This document shows, piece after piece, positions 49,054 to 59,560 of a stretch of DNA of 64,000 nt. The DNA is taken from the NCBI RefSeq assembly GCF_964355755.1, contig NC_092674.1, positions 25,780,001 through 25,844,000 of the forward strand, in the 5' to 3' direction. The translations under genes and the position numbers were made by a program. Each line of letters starts with the position of its first letter. The first letter of the stretch is position 1. Origin of the DNA: Antedon mediterranea. Its lineage: Eukaryota > Echinodermata > Crinoidea > Comatulida > Antedonidae. The notes below the pieces were generated by a model that ran no database searches, was not told where the DNA came from, and saw only the letters and a list, made by a program, of their open reading frames with translations.

Positions 49054-52000
49054 CTATTTAGAAAAAGAATATTTTTTTTTTGTTGTATACCATTTTGATC
49101 AATAGTTCTATTTGAAAACCTGCATGTCACAACGATCTCTAGAAGGAATCGAACCAGTGACTTTTAGCCTACAGGTTTAGAGCTTTAACCATCCATCCAG
49201 CTATTGCTGATCATTAGGGACCTTCAGACAAACATATACACAAAATACTCTACATAAACAAAGTCTTATTACAAGTCTTTGAGAGAGGAGTAATTTGGTC
49301 CTTAGAAAAAATCCTGACATTTGATGGGACTTCAACCCAGGACCCTTGGAGTGGTAGCCAAGCATCATAACCACCAAGCCACAACTCCATTCTTGATAGA
49401 ATACAATATACAATATACTGTCTATATCATCATGAGATTGTTAATGTAATTATTGACTGTAATAGTATTATTATAACACTATTTAATATAATTTCAATGA
49501 AATCTCAATTCATTTGGAAAAAACCAAGTAGAAATCCTCATTTGTATTGGGAAACCCTAGCAAGGAGACACTCTCCTATGAATCGATGTTTTAACATTAC
49601 GACCAACTTTATATATATATATATATATATATCTATACAGCTCCATTAAGAAGGCATTTTGCTGGGTCCTGATGATGTTCTAATTGAGTTTAACTTACTT
49701 GAAATGGCTACTTTTATTTGGTTTTCTGTAAACTTCATTACTTAGAGCAGTTCGCGTTTCCTGTAGAGCAGTTCTGACTTCTTGCAATTCACGATTCATC
49801 TCCTTCATTTGGAGAGTTTGCTCATCCAACTGTCTTTGAAGTTCACGACTTCTATTAACCTGTTCAAAATAATATCAATGCCCAAGAATTCTGTTAATGA
49901 AAATAACATTCTGTACCTAAAGCCAGGCTTATTTGACACAGAACTCAACTAAAAGGAAATGGTTGCTCAAGAACGGTTACTGTATGTCGATTTTTTGAGC
50001 TACTGAAAGGAACTTGTGTGCAAGTGCTTATGTCGACACTGGTACCGATTGTAACTAGACGTGGATATGATACTGCATACGGACGCAATACATTTGTATA
50101 GGAACCAGTGTGTGCGCAAGCATTTGTATGGTTACGTGGTTATATCAAAATGATTGCTATAGTTCTGTGTAGACATAATCCCGGCTCAACCAATGCTAAA
50201 AGTTTAAATTTGTTATCATAGCAAGCTTTTCAGTACCACGCAAGTTTTATATGGCAAATAAACATTACACCATGTGTTTTCCAAAAAGGAAATAACATAC
50301 AGTTAAGAAAGACTATGTTGTTACACCTCACTAGTCTTTACTTCCTTTTATGGAAACACATGTTGTACTGTAAACTTTACTATACTTTTGTTAAGTTGCC
50401 TTTCATATTATTCAGAGTAAGGACGCATACCAACTGCTTTGCAAGATTTAAAAGGTGGATGGATACAAAACTCCTATTTAAACTACCCTGTTTATTTTAA
50501 TATGATTTTCTATAACATTATAAATACATAGAGAAAGATGATATTGTGTTTAAATATAAAATGATGTGTGTATCATCATCATGTTTTTATGGTCACATCA
50601 CATTATTTTATCAGATAAAGTTTCATAAAAAGTTTACCCAGAAAGAAAATAAACATCTTACTTTACCTCAGACTGAAGTTTTGAATTAAGCTGAGCTTCT
50701 CTGCTTTCCATAAGTGCCTTCTCCTGTTTTATTCTATCCCTAGCCCGATGCAGTTCTGCTTTCATACTAACAACTTCATGCGAAGGTTGCGAGGCTTGCA
50801 TCGATAGTAGCTGCATTCGTTCATCTTGTCCTTTTATACACGGTAAATAAAATGTTAAGAAAAAAACATAATGCTTGATAATTGAAAGTAATTATCGCTA
50901 TGGAAACTAAGTAAACAAATTAATTTTCCTTTTCAATCTTCAACAAGAACATTTTTGTTAAATAATGAAACTACAATTATTTCACAATGCGTGTATTAAA
51001 ACTTAATTTAATTTCTCCATTTGGCTTATTTTGAATGACCTCAGTATAAGTACCTGTATGTATTTCTTGGTAATTAAGCATACGAATGGGTATAAATTGG
51101 CCATCGCAATTCTATAACCTTATGCAATGAGTTTATTCTAAAGACATTATTAAATGAATTTAAATGGAAAATTTAAGAGAAAATCATCAAAAATAAACTT
51201 ACGAGCTAATTCTGTTTTGTATTCATTGCTGCTTTCTGCAAGACGCCTTTAAAATTGAAAATAATAGATCAGTTACCATGAAATAAAGGTCAACTTTATA
51301 AAACTTTGTCAAGTCGATAATTTTGCTTAAGTCAGTTTTCAAAATAACTTAAGCAAATAAAAAAAAAAGAAGATATTTAATAAAAAAAAAACGATTAAAT
51401 ACTAATAATGTATTTGAAACACAAAAAATGAAGGTTAAAATATTCTAAATTTAAATTGGCCATATCAAAGTAATATTAAAGTTATTCACTTTAAGTCGAA
51501 AATTTGAGCCAAAAACAACAAGTTTACGTAATTAACAGGTAAATTAATTTGATTAGATTTCGTCTGGAAAATCGTCGCGAGCAAAAGTAAACAAAGATTT
51601 CAAACCACGAATATGCATTATGCATGATGCTAATTAGGATTGTTCACAACTCGTCATGGTTGAGAAGGTGTTTTCACACAGATCGCGAGAAAGTTTTATG
51701 ATTATGCATACAAAGTGGCCAAACAAGCGCGTTGCATTATGAAATATTTTTTGATCAAAAACTTAGATTTTTTTTTTCAACTAATTTTTGGTGAAAGTAC
51801 TATTATGATACTTCAAAATGACCCACTTTTTTTTCGAAATATTAAAAAAAATAATTTGGGGAATTAGTCAAAGGGACAATACATCTACTTAAGCTTCTTC
51901 TTAACTATATTTACGTATAAAGTAAAATGAATGTTCTACAAATACCTGCCAGTCCTTTTTTTACTCAGACTTGCTAAGTTTTTAACTTTTAAAATAATTT

Positions 52001-55000
52001 AAATATTAAAAAAACACATTAAGACTAAGAATGATTACATTTTAGTGTTTTCTAATTCCCTCCTCATCACTGCATTATTTTCCTTTAATTGCTGGTAGTC
52101 TACCATATCTCTCAGTTTCTCTTGCAATAATTCATTGTTTTTATTTGATGAAATCAATTCATTCTTTGCACCTTGGTAGTTGTTCTAGAAATGAATTAAA
52201 AATATTTGATAAAGTTAGCTAAATGACAAACAATTTCATGCTAAAATGTATCATTTGTGATGCTGGTCAGTGGGAATAAAAACAAAAAGCTAACACAGTT
52301 ACAGTTTAGAACCACTTATTTGGGAACCCCTATTTAGTGGACACTTCTACAGTACTACTAAATATATGTTTTAACACTTAAGCTCTGTCTACACTATCAA
52401 ACTAGTTTGACAAAAAAAGTGAGATGTGCCTAAATATGGTAGTGATATGATGTCAACTTGTCCATATATGGGCGCATTTTTTGTCACATAAAGTTTGACA
52501 GTGCAGGTCAACTCTATTTTAAAACTCTAATATCGAACATAGAGTCTTTTAATCTAAAACCATACAACGACAAGACATCCACTGGTTCAGTTCAAAACCA
52601 TTTTAAGGTAAAATTTTTAATTAATTATTTTCTATCCACTCTACCATTTTCATATAAAGATACCATGGAACCACGTCAGGTCAAGTTCAATATTGAATAT
52701 CGAAACGTGGCAGGCTATAGGCACTTGACCTTTGACAAGATCGCCTAAAATTTATAATTTAAAACTACGATACTTAGTATTGTATATTCAGGAATAGCTG
52801 CTCCATAGTCTCTTTGCTTTTCTTCCTTATATCTTATTCTTATTAACTCAAAATTATTTTTACTATTACATTACTATTTAAATGCCTAGTGTGTAAACAT
52901 TATTGACATAATTTCAATAAACATCCACATACAGTACAACTCTTCTTAACAAAATTTTTTCAATCTTCTATCAACTAAAAGTCGTAGTTAGTCATGTCTC
53001 GGGTCACATTCTATGGTCACCGTACAGATAGGCTACTACATCAGTACTTCTATGAATGGATGACTAGTTGGTGACAATAATGCTAGTTGGTCATACCCAG
53101 TACCGTTTTGATTTTACGATCATTCGGGAAACCGCCTCACAACGTTTAAAGCGGACCTTAGTTGGGTCCTAAAGTGTCCCCTAATTAGGGGTTCTACTAC
53201 ATTTACAATATATTTAGATTTATTGGAGTGATAAAATAAGTAATTTTCAGACCTGTATTTCTTCAATTCTTTGCTGTTTGTCTTTCAACTGCTGTTTAAT
53301 TTCTTTGTTCATCTCGCTTTCTTCGTTTAATTTTCTCGCCTCGTCTACAAATTAAATTAAAATATTGTCAAGGTCAGGGCTTAGCTGTTTCAAATTATTT
53401 TCTTCAATATCAATCACTTATTATTATCACGGAATATTATAGATTTTAAATTTGTATTACCATTACTGCTCGTCTATGTAAATTGGCCCTTAGGGTGTGA
53501 AATAAGTGTTGAACTACAGTATCTTTTGCATTGTAATTTTAGGTAGAAAGGGCATGACCCATCTATGGTAATAATAGACTAGTCTTACCTCGTACATGTC
53601 TCTCACGTCTCTCTACATCTTCAAGTCGATCCATGTACTCTTTCCTCTTTTTTAAATCATATCTGAAATGATTTGATTTATAATATAAAAGCTCTATAAA
53701 TAATAATAAGGTATTTCTTATTTTGTAAATTTACATTACTAGATGGTACGCTCGCTTCGCTCGCGTACCATCTAGGTCGTGCCCACAGATGGTTCTCGAA
53801 TACACAGTAATTTCTCCAAATTTTTGAATTTGTGTTTTGTATGTAACATTAGGGTTGAGGGATGGGAAAGCGGATAGGTACAAAGAGGAACAATTTTTAA
53901 ATATATTTTTTTCATGTTTTATAGGCCTATAAATAATATACCTCTAAATACAGTAAAACATTTGCGATTTAATACTTTGTTAAAACTGTCACTGTCATAA
54001 TCGATTGAAATATTAAAGTAGGAAAATGCGAAGCCTCCTCGCATTTTTGTGGCGGGTATTTTTCAAGATGGACATCCATTAGACAGTGTATACCACGATC
54101 GGAAAACACCCCTATTTGGGGCAAATCGTTGAACCTAAATTCGTTTTAATCGTCAATAACTAATTATCTAACTTAATTTAATTAGTAAACAGGGTTACAT
54201 CAGGTGGTTAAAATCAGTACCGAAAGTACGAACCAACTTTATATACCATCGAGTAAAAATTCTAGAAGTAAGGCGCGATTTACCGAATGTTGCCCTTACG
54301 TAAATTTATATATAGATACTATATAAATTATATTAGTATAATGACAAAATACTGGAGATACTTATTATTATTATTATTTATAAAGCTCTTATATAGTGTA
54401 TAAGAATATGTAAATTTACAGTGTTATAACTGTAACCACTATGACGCATATTTAACACGACAGATTTTGTAAGGAAGAGAGGACCTTAAGAGAAAGATGG
54501 AGTTCGATCCAGAAGCAACAAAGAAAAAGTGAAACAAGGATGCCGAAGATTGATGTATTTTGACCCATCCATTTACTGTATTTTTGCCATTCTTTATTGA
54601 ACTACTTTAATATGTGTACAGTAGTTACAACACACACATTTAAGTAGAAAGTGTTATATAAACATTGACACATTAAAGTACAAATAATTTGGAAAACAAA
54701 GCTTACTGAGTTAATTGTTCTTTTAAACGTTGTTTGTAAGTTTCTTCTATGTTATGTACTGCCGTTTCCCGCAACTTTAAATTCTCCTCAACTGCAATTC
54801 GTTTGTCTTCTTCCAACTTGGCAGCTCTGCATAATAAAAGAAATAAGTTACGAAAACAAAAGTTACATTTGCCAACGTAAACTGAAACCGTTTTTCAACA
54901 AATAGTTTTTTTTAAAGTTTATTTTGTAACCTTTTATTGATCTCCGACTCTCTTCTGACCTCTGCTTCCTTTGACCTTAACATCTGAAGTTCCTCAAGTA

Positions 55001-55776
55001 AGCTTTGTCTTTGTGAATGCATTTCTTTCTGAACAATCTAAACATCAAAACGATTTGTAATCAATTTTCGAGGCAGTATGGTATATAAAGTACATACCAC
55101 CAATTAAGTCTATATGGCCTTATTACGTTGAAACACTGGTTTTCGTTTCACCGAAGTTAACCAACTTTGGGCCTGTTTAGAGCTTCAATTGGAATAGCGT
55201 GTGCTGTATATGGGGAGCAGGGGCATTTGAAATCAGCACTTCTGACTCATATGGCAGCCCCCCCATCTAGTATCTACCTTGGACGTATTGGCTCATCCCT
55301 TTCCTCTGGTCAAGGTGGGCACTGCATGAGAGAAGCCATTGATCAATGATAGGACCAACCAAGGAAGCGTTCCACTGAACTACAAAACCACAGGACCAAA
55401 AAAAAAGTGTCCCTTTAATATTGGTTGGGTGCAGTGTTAAGACATATATACACTACAGTATTGTTTCTCATTTGTTTTACAGGAAAGTGTTGCCCTGAAC
55501 CTCTAAAAGGGATCTTTATCTTTAATGCAATGCTAAGACATATACAGTATTGGTTCTCGTTCGTTTTAAAGGAAGTTTCCACTTAATAGAATTCTCTTCC
55601 TGAATAGAGGTCTCCTGATGGAGGGGTTACACTGTAATGGATCTTATACCTGCTGTTGCTGCTGAAGTCTTTCTGTTGCATTGCGTTCCCTTTCTTCTAG
55701 TGCTTTGCATTTCATTCCGTACAACTGTTCAAGCTACAAAGAAACCACTTTTTATTATTAATAATAATAATGGTAG

Positions 55777-55807
<31 letters not shown>

Positions 55808-58471
55808 TTTCTAAACCGCTTTACACACAAAAATCATCCATAAAAAGTAAACAAACAAAAAGAAGATAAACAGAGGAACCATATCCACTTGAGTGAAAAT
55901 GCATCTGTCTATTAATTATATTTGGTTGAAATTTAGTGCAGGACAAAAGTATATTAATTAGGGGTGGGGCATGATAGGGGCGGCACGCTCTCTCTTTTGA
56001 CAGCTAAAATCAAATTATGAACTACTTTTGTTTTTTTATCAAGAATAATATTATAGCCTATTAGCTCTCCAGTAGCGTATCCAGGATTTTTCCAAGGGCT
56101 AAATATTGTGAAAAGAAGTGCTGAGCTTAATTTTATGTCCCATCTTTTGAATTACAATTTGCAAAATGCAGGGGGCCCGGGCCGGCTGTCCGCAAACCCC
56201 CTGGATCCACCCCCTCCCCTCTGTTTATTTCTTTCTGGTATCAGTCATAAAAAGACAATTGGGATCTTACTTCTTTTCTTGATGAATCTAGCTTCACTCT
56301 AAACTTCTCACGTTCTTCCATTTCAATGTTACGACATTCATTTTCCTTGAATCTTGTAATCTGAAAATTTACAATATCTGATTATTAATTATTATTGATA
56401 TTATTATTACATTATGGTTTATATATTTTATTGGAAAATAAAAACTGAAACTGAATATCTGCATTTGATAATAAAACAAATTCAGGTTTTAAAAAAAATG
56501 TTGTAATCTGAAAATTTGATTCTTAATTAATTATTAATAATATTATATTTATTGATTGATATTATCATTACATTATGGTTTATATCTGTATTTGAATATA
56601 AAGCAAATTCAGATTAAAAAAATTAATTTTTAATAAATATACAACATTTTTGCAAATCCCTGCATTTTAGCTGACCTCAAGGTTAAGTTGTTCCTTTGAC
56701 CTTGTTTCAATTTCTCGTTGGAATGACAGCATCTTCTCAGTGATGACATTTGACCCTTGGAAATCTTCTCCTTGGGCTCGGCTCCGGAACTCTCTGTCAA
56801 CATCTTCAAGTTTATCAACTGAAAAAAAATAATTTTATTCAACATTTAGTTGGCTTACCTAATGAAGAATGTGAAGAAGGAACAGCTTGTACACCTTTTT
56901 GCTCTCTGACCCTCCAGAGTGGCTATTGACTATTTCATTATTCAAAATGTGCTGTTTCATTGTGTCACTTATATCATTTTTATAGATACTGTACAGTAAA
57001 TCCATAAAAGGTAATAATATGTCCATATTTAGTTTGCTTACCTAATGAAGAATGTGAAGAAAGGTCAGCTGTACACCTTTGCACTCTGACCCTAAACAGT
57101 GGCTATTGGGTATTTCATTAAAATGTGCTGTTTACATTGTGTCAATTATATCAACACATACTGTACAGTAAATCCGTAAAAGGTAATAACATGTCCATAT
57201 TTAGTTGGCTTACCTAATGAAGAATGTGAAGAAAGGTCAGCTTGTACACCTTTGCACTCTGACCCTCCAGAGTGGCTATTGGCTATTTCACATAATAGTT
57301 CCCAAAGAAAACCTGTGCAGTAAACAAAGCCACATTGAATAACAATAACTAATAAGGAATTAATGAAAATAAAAAGGATGAACTGATTATTGAATCCCAT
57401 TATGCATTGCTTTTTTAATTAAGTCTTGAAATAACATTAAAAAAACAAACCTTTTGAATGGTAAGTTGGCTGTGATGAGGCCTGCAACAAAATAATAATG
57501 AATAATTGTTGCATTGCCATACGTAGTGCACTATGTATTAGGAAACAAAATTTGACTATCAAATATTGGTAAATAGAGCTAAAATATGACTTACTATTTT
57601 TCTGTACAACTTAGAATCTGGATTTATTTTAAGTAACTGAAGAAGATCTTTTGTAGAAAAAAGCTGTAAAGAAAAAACTTTATTTATTTATTTTTTAAAA
57701 TTTATTATTTACACTATGTATTATGTCGGTGATTTTACATTTAATAATTAAATTAACAAATTCTAACAATGCTCACCTTGTCAGAAGCGGCACAACTCTC
57801 AGGCAAGAACACTGCTAATGAATATTCATACTGGCACCTTCGAAGGTGATCAGCAACAAGACTGTTAGATGCCCGATGAAGAAGTGAATTTTCTTCTTGA
57901 AGAGGCACTGTAGATTTAGAGAAATCTTGATTGAGGGCCGAGTTCCTGAGCTCAACTACTAACTTGCTTCTCAGTTGTGACTGAAAAGAAAGTTATTAAA
58001 GATCAAAGTTGAAAAGGAGGTCAAGGGTGAAAAGGAGGTTAAAGTTGAAATGGACGTCAAAGAAGCTACTCAAGAGTAGATGGTAACCACTTGTCACTTT
58101 TGTGATTTAAAGTTACTGTCATATTAGGGTCTAGGTCTAATACATTTATGAATCAGTATAGAACTGGCACAAAGTTCTGTTTTAATTTATTTTTTCAATT
58201 TTTTATCTGACAAGAGGACCAATTAAAGTGTGTTAGACAGCGGTTCTTTTTCAAATGATATTCTAGCTTGGCAGGGGGAGCTAAAGGATTCAAAAGTTGC
58301 GGGAATTAGGCAAATCACATGATTATGATAATGCATAATTATGAATTTATTTACTTTGACTTTTAAAAAAAGCATATTATTTACCTTTAGATTTTGAATC
58401 ACACCTCTTTCCTTGAATGATTGATAAAGCTTAGTTTTAAACTCATCTGAAGTAAATTCAGCTTCCTCCAT
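44863..58471 (-). CDS. OFD1: OFD1 centriole and centriolar satellite protein (24 coding exons)
   Basis: Whole-gene entry; exon coordinates are in the three following entries. The spliced frame stays open through 24 exons (about 1133 aa; human OFD1 is about 1012). The recognisable order is an N-terminal KLYQSFKERG block, a LisH motif, a long coiled coil, a conserved ALSNEVYRKP block, an ENTRERFRSLDREAE block, a disordered middle, a second Glu/Lys/Arg-rich coiled coil and a DPIMQKYMKM block. OFD1 works at distal centrioles and centriolar satellites and is needed for distal appendages and cilium assembly (known for vertebrates). Start: ATG at 58471. An upstream non-coding exon ending at 58870 (AAAAG|GTAAGG) and an acceptor at 58487 are possible. 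It lies 1.1 kb downstream of POLR3F on the same strand. The true C-terminus is uncertain. Confidence 0.95.
45541..45685 (+). mobile_element. MITE copy in OFD1 intron 22
   Basis: TAAAGCTCTGTCTACACTAT at the left, GATAGTGTAGATAAGGCTTTA at the right. The interior AATATGGTAGTGATATGACA and TCCATATATGGGCACATCAC are the family signature. A complete copy. Confidence 0.8.
46050..46175 (+). mobile_element. MITE copy abutting the OFD1 exon 21 splice donor
   Basis: Family interior words (CCCAAATATGGTAGTGGTAT, TCCATATATGGGCACATCAC) and a decayed right end (TTGATAGCAAGCTCTTCTG) stop a few bases from the GTAACT donor of exon 21 at 46175-46180. The left terminus is decayed. Confidence 0.7.
46555..46745 (+). 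repeat. Dispersed element with GTGCACTTTAAAGAACCTAGT
   Basis: Contains GTGTGCACTTTAAAGAACCT, CCCCGGTGTACTAGTACATC, TGGGCCCTCTGGGAGACTAG and GAAGACGTCACCCTGTTCTG. Partial relatives lie at about 6300-6390 (GTGCACTTTAAAGAACCTAG) and 42535-42605 (GAAGAGGTCACCC). It lies in OFD1 intron 20. Probably a SINE or MITE; no ORF. Confidence 0.55.
47275..47715 (+). repeat. 20-bp minisatellite filling OFD1 intron 19
   Basis: About 20 units of CAACATGCAATTTGATATCC with variants (TGACATCACAACATGCAATT, AATGTGACATCC). It takes up most of the 543-bp intron between exons 20 and 19. A 20-bp period opens all frames on the minus strand, producing spurious ORFs with a 20-residue repeat (WDIKLHVGISNCMLGYQI-like). Confidence 0.95.
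48065..48140 (-). repeat. tRNA-like unit in OFD1 intron 18
   Basis: The minus strand has CCTGGGGTTCAAATCATGTC (box-B-like), with TTGAGGGTTTGGGTGCTTCGC upstream. The arms do not fold cleanly by eye. SINE head or relic. Confidence 0.4.
48571..48736 (+). mobile_element. MITE copy in OFD1 intron 17
   Basis: The ends TTAAGCTCTGTCTACATTATC and GATAGTGTGGACAGAGCTTTA are inverted. The interior has the CCCAAATATGG word twice (one unit duplicated) and TCCATATATGGGAACACCAC. Confidence 0.8.
49125..49395 (-). repeat. Two adjacent tRNA-headed SINE-like units
   Basis: Reading the minus strand, 49395-49320 gives GTTGTGGCTTGGTGGTTATG (box A) and TCCTGGGTTGAAGTCCCATC (box B). A tail of about 120 nt follows, then a second unit at 49205-49125 with TGGATGGATGGTTAAAGCTC and TCACTGGTTCGATTCCTTCT. 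Good internal-promoter spacing but imperfect stems. The head-plus-tail organisation suggests tRNA-derived SINEs, not tRNA genes. Confidence 0.5.
49611..49632. repeat. (TA)n microsatellite
   Basis: About ten TA units in OFD1 intron 16. A second, slightly longer (TA)n run lies at about 55777-55802 in intron 7. Confidence 0.9.
49699..56818 (-). CDS. OFD1: OFD1 exons 6-16: central coiled coil
   Basis: Exons: 56676-56818, 56271-56360, 55650-55733, 54931-55037, 54707-54826, 53589-53662, 53253-53344, 52039-52184, 51203-51246, 50667-50830, 49699-49859 (residues about 163-572). Phases connect without a break (0,0,0,2,2,1,0,2,1,0,2 at exon ends). The sequence is heptad-rich and charged. Landmarks against human: EIVQKEMHSQRQSLLEELQM-type (human YAQRQLLLKDMDLL), IEETYKQRLKEQLTQYDLK (human FEETYDRKLKNELLKYQLE), LRDMVDYQQLKENN (human VKEMSDYSLLKEEK) and TALSNEVYRKPN (human TALENEVYCNPK). 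Introns carry a 5S-SINE, an MITE and a 13-bp perfect hairpin. Confidence 0.92.
50561..50630 (+). mobile_element. MITE fragment in OFD1 intron 15
   Basis: TATCATCATCATG...TGGTCACATCACATTATTTTATCAGATAAAGTTTCATA matches only the right half of the family. Confidence 0.45.
52379..52510 (+). mobile_element. MITE copy in OFD1 intron 12
   Basis: Starts TAAGCTCTGTCTACACTATC and ends AAGTTTGACAGTGCAGGTCA (decayed right end). Interior AATATGGTAGTGATATGATG and TCCATATATGGGCGCAT. A CCCTATTTAGTGGACA-type repeat lies just upstream (about 52325-52350). Confidence 0.75.
53739..53775. repeat. Perfect 13-bp hairpin
   Basis: CTAGATGGTACGC at 53739-53751 faces GCGTACCATCTAG at 53763-53775 across an 11-nt loop. 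It lies in OFD1 intron 10. G+C-rich compared with its surroundings; possibly the terminus or solo remnant of a mobile element. Confidence 0.7.
55108..55395 (+). mobile_element. 5S-rRNA-derived SINE (SINE3-like), plus copy
   Basis: GTCTATATGGCC, TACGTTGAAACACTGGTTTT, CACCGAAGTTAACCAAC and GGGCCTGTTTAGAGCTTCAA align with the whole 5' three-quarters of 5S rRNA, including the internal promoter region. The body then matches 40121-40456 (CATTTGAAATCAGCACT, TATGGCAGCCCC, CTGGTCAAGGTGGGCACTG, TTGATCAATG). It ends near an A9 tract. It lies in OFD1 intron 8. The head is diverged and the downstream body is non-5S, so it is not a 5S rRNA gene. Confidence 0.85.
56859..57120 (-). pseudogene. Two decayed tandem copies of OFD1 exon 5
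   Basis: In intron 5, segments ending at 56859 and 57042 repeat exon 5 (57214-57312) together with its GGCTTAC donor flank, at 183- and 172-bp steps. The 57042 copy has a 1-nt deletion (GTACAGCTG for GTACAAGCTG) and lacks the W-E-L-L part. The 56859 copy has a 2-nt insertion in the AGCAAAAAGG run. Both would break the reading frame and lack a recognisable acceptor at the exon 5 position. Confidence 0.8.
57214..58471 (-). CDS. OFD1: OFD1 exons 1-5: N-terminus and LisH
   Basis: Exons (plus coordinates): 58385-58471, 57777-57980, 57595-57663, 57451-57481, 57214-57312. Exon 1 gives MEEAEFTSDEFKTKLYQSFK..., matching human ELRKKLYQTFKDRG. Exon 2 (residues 30-97) holds the LisH motif at about 66-92, with ASNSLVADHLRRC then YEYSLAVFLPES, nearly identical to vertebrate OFD1. 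Exon 3 is LFSTKDLLQLLKINPDSKLY, like human MQDLLQLIKINPTSSLY. Exon 5 (phase 1-1) encodes GFLWELLCEIANSHS and is the only intact one of three tandem copies. All donors are GT and acceptors AG. LisH motifs mediate dimerisation. Confidence 0.93.
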
Positions 58472-59560
58472 TTTAGGTAATAATATACTGTAAATTCAAA
58501 GCATTAAATAGTTACTGGATAGGCCTACTGACACTTACTTAATTTTTCTCTTAAAAAAGTAAAAAGAATTGTCATTGAAATCAACAAGATTTCATACTTT
58601 AAAAAAAGTTGACAACCTTGTTTTATCCTTATTTAACAGTCTGACCAGTGTACCAGTTTTTCTACCAAATTTATATTAAAATACTAGACTAGGCCCAGTA
58701 GGGGCCTATCAGCTAGATCGGGCCCAGGAAGGTAGGGTATTGGGCAGCCTCGTCGGCGTGTTCGGATTGATAGGCCTAGCCTAGGCTAGGTTCGTCAATT
58801 CATCCTATAATACAGTCTAATTCTTATGACGGCTCTAATTGAATATATTTCCGGATCTAATATCCTTACCTTTTAGATCACAACTATACTTTGCATTTTC
58901 TCTATTATCAAAGAAGCGAAGAAACAACAACAGGGAGGCACAGAGATAATATCAAAGATATATTTTTCAAAACAATGTTTACGGAAAACGAATCTCCCCA
59001 ATAGGCGGCGCTATTCAAAATATCAAAAGATGTTATTTTTAGTGCGACTCTATAGTTCACTATGTCGGTCTGTCTGTCTGTCGGTCCGGTATCACTATGC
59101 GTTTTAGCACGCGACTTATGGCTGTTGGCCTTGTTGTTTGTACACCGTGCTTTTTTTTTTATTTTTGGTGGATGCACTCAATTATTTTTATAATAAATAC
59201 ACACAGCAGTATTTTAAATAGAAAATAATAGATTAATTTAAATAATAGAAACATTTAATTTATAACACAAATTCAGAATGTATAAAAAAAGAAAAAAAAA
59301 ACAGTACTAAAGTTCAATAAAACAATTTATTTTCACATTTTATGTAAACTGTTACCCAGTTGAAGTATAGTACTAAAATTATTATAAAGTTAGCAAAATT
59401 GTACTTTCTTTGTTTTTATTTTTGAGCAGTCTTTTGTTTTTAAAGCGAACACAGCAACTTTAAATATAACAAGTCTGTTGGATATCTAGATCTTCTTCAA
59501 TAAACAATTGTATTTGGTTTTCATTTTTTATTATTCTTTTAAAACTGTGAAAGTTTTACT
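58472..59560 (-). other. OFD1 5' region and OFD1-POLR3F spacer
   Basis: Probable OFD1 promoter and 5' UTR (donor-like AAAAG|GTAAGG at 58870, acceptor-like TTTACAG at 58488-58490). Contains a GGTCGGT-type element at 59055-59150. The POLR3F polyadenylation signal AATAAA (minus strand) is at 59527-59532, 29 bp past the stop codon. No other gene seen. Confidence 0.5.

Noticed and set aside
55108-55215. Functional 5S rRNA gene
   Set aside because: The head is diverged (e.g. ACTGGTTTTCGTTTCACC), lacks the normal 3' end and terminator, and continues into a body shared with another SINE copy.
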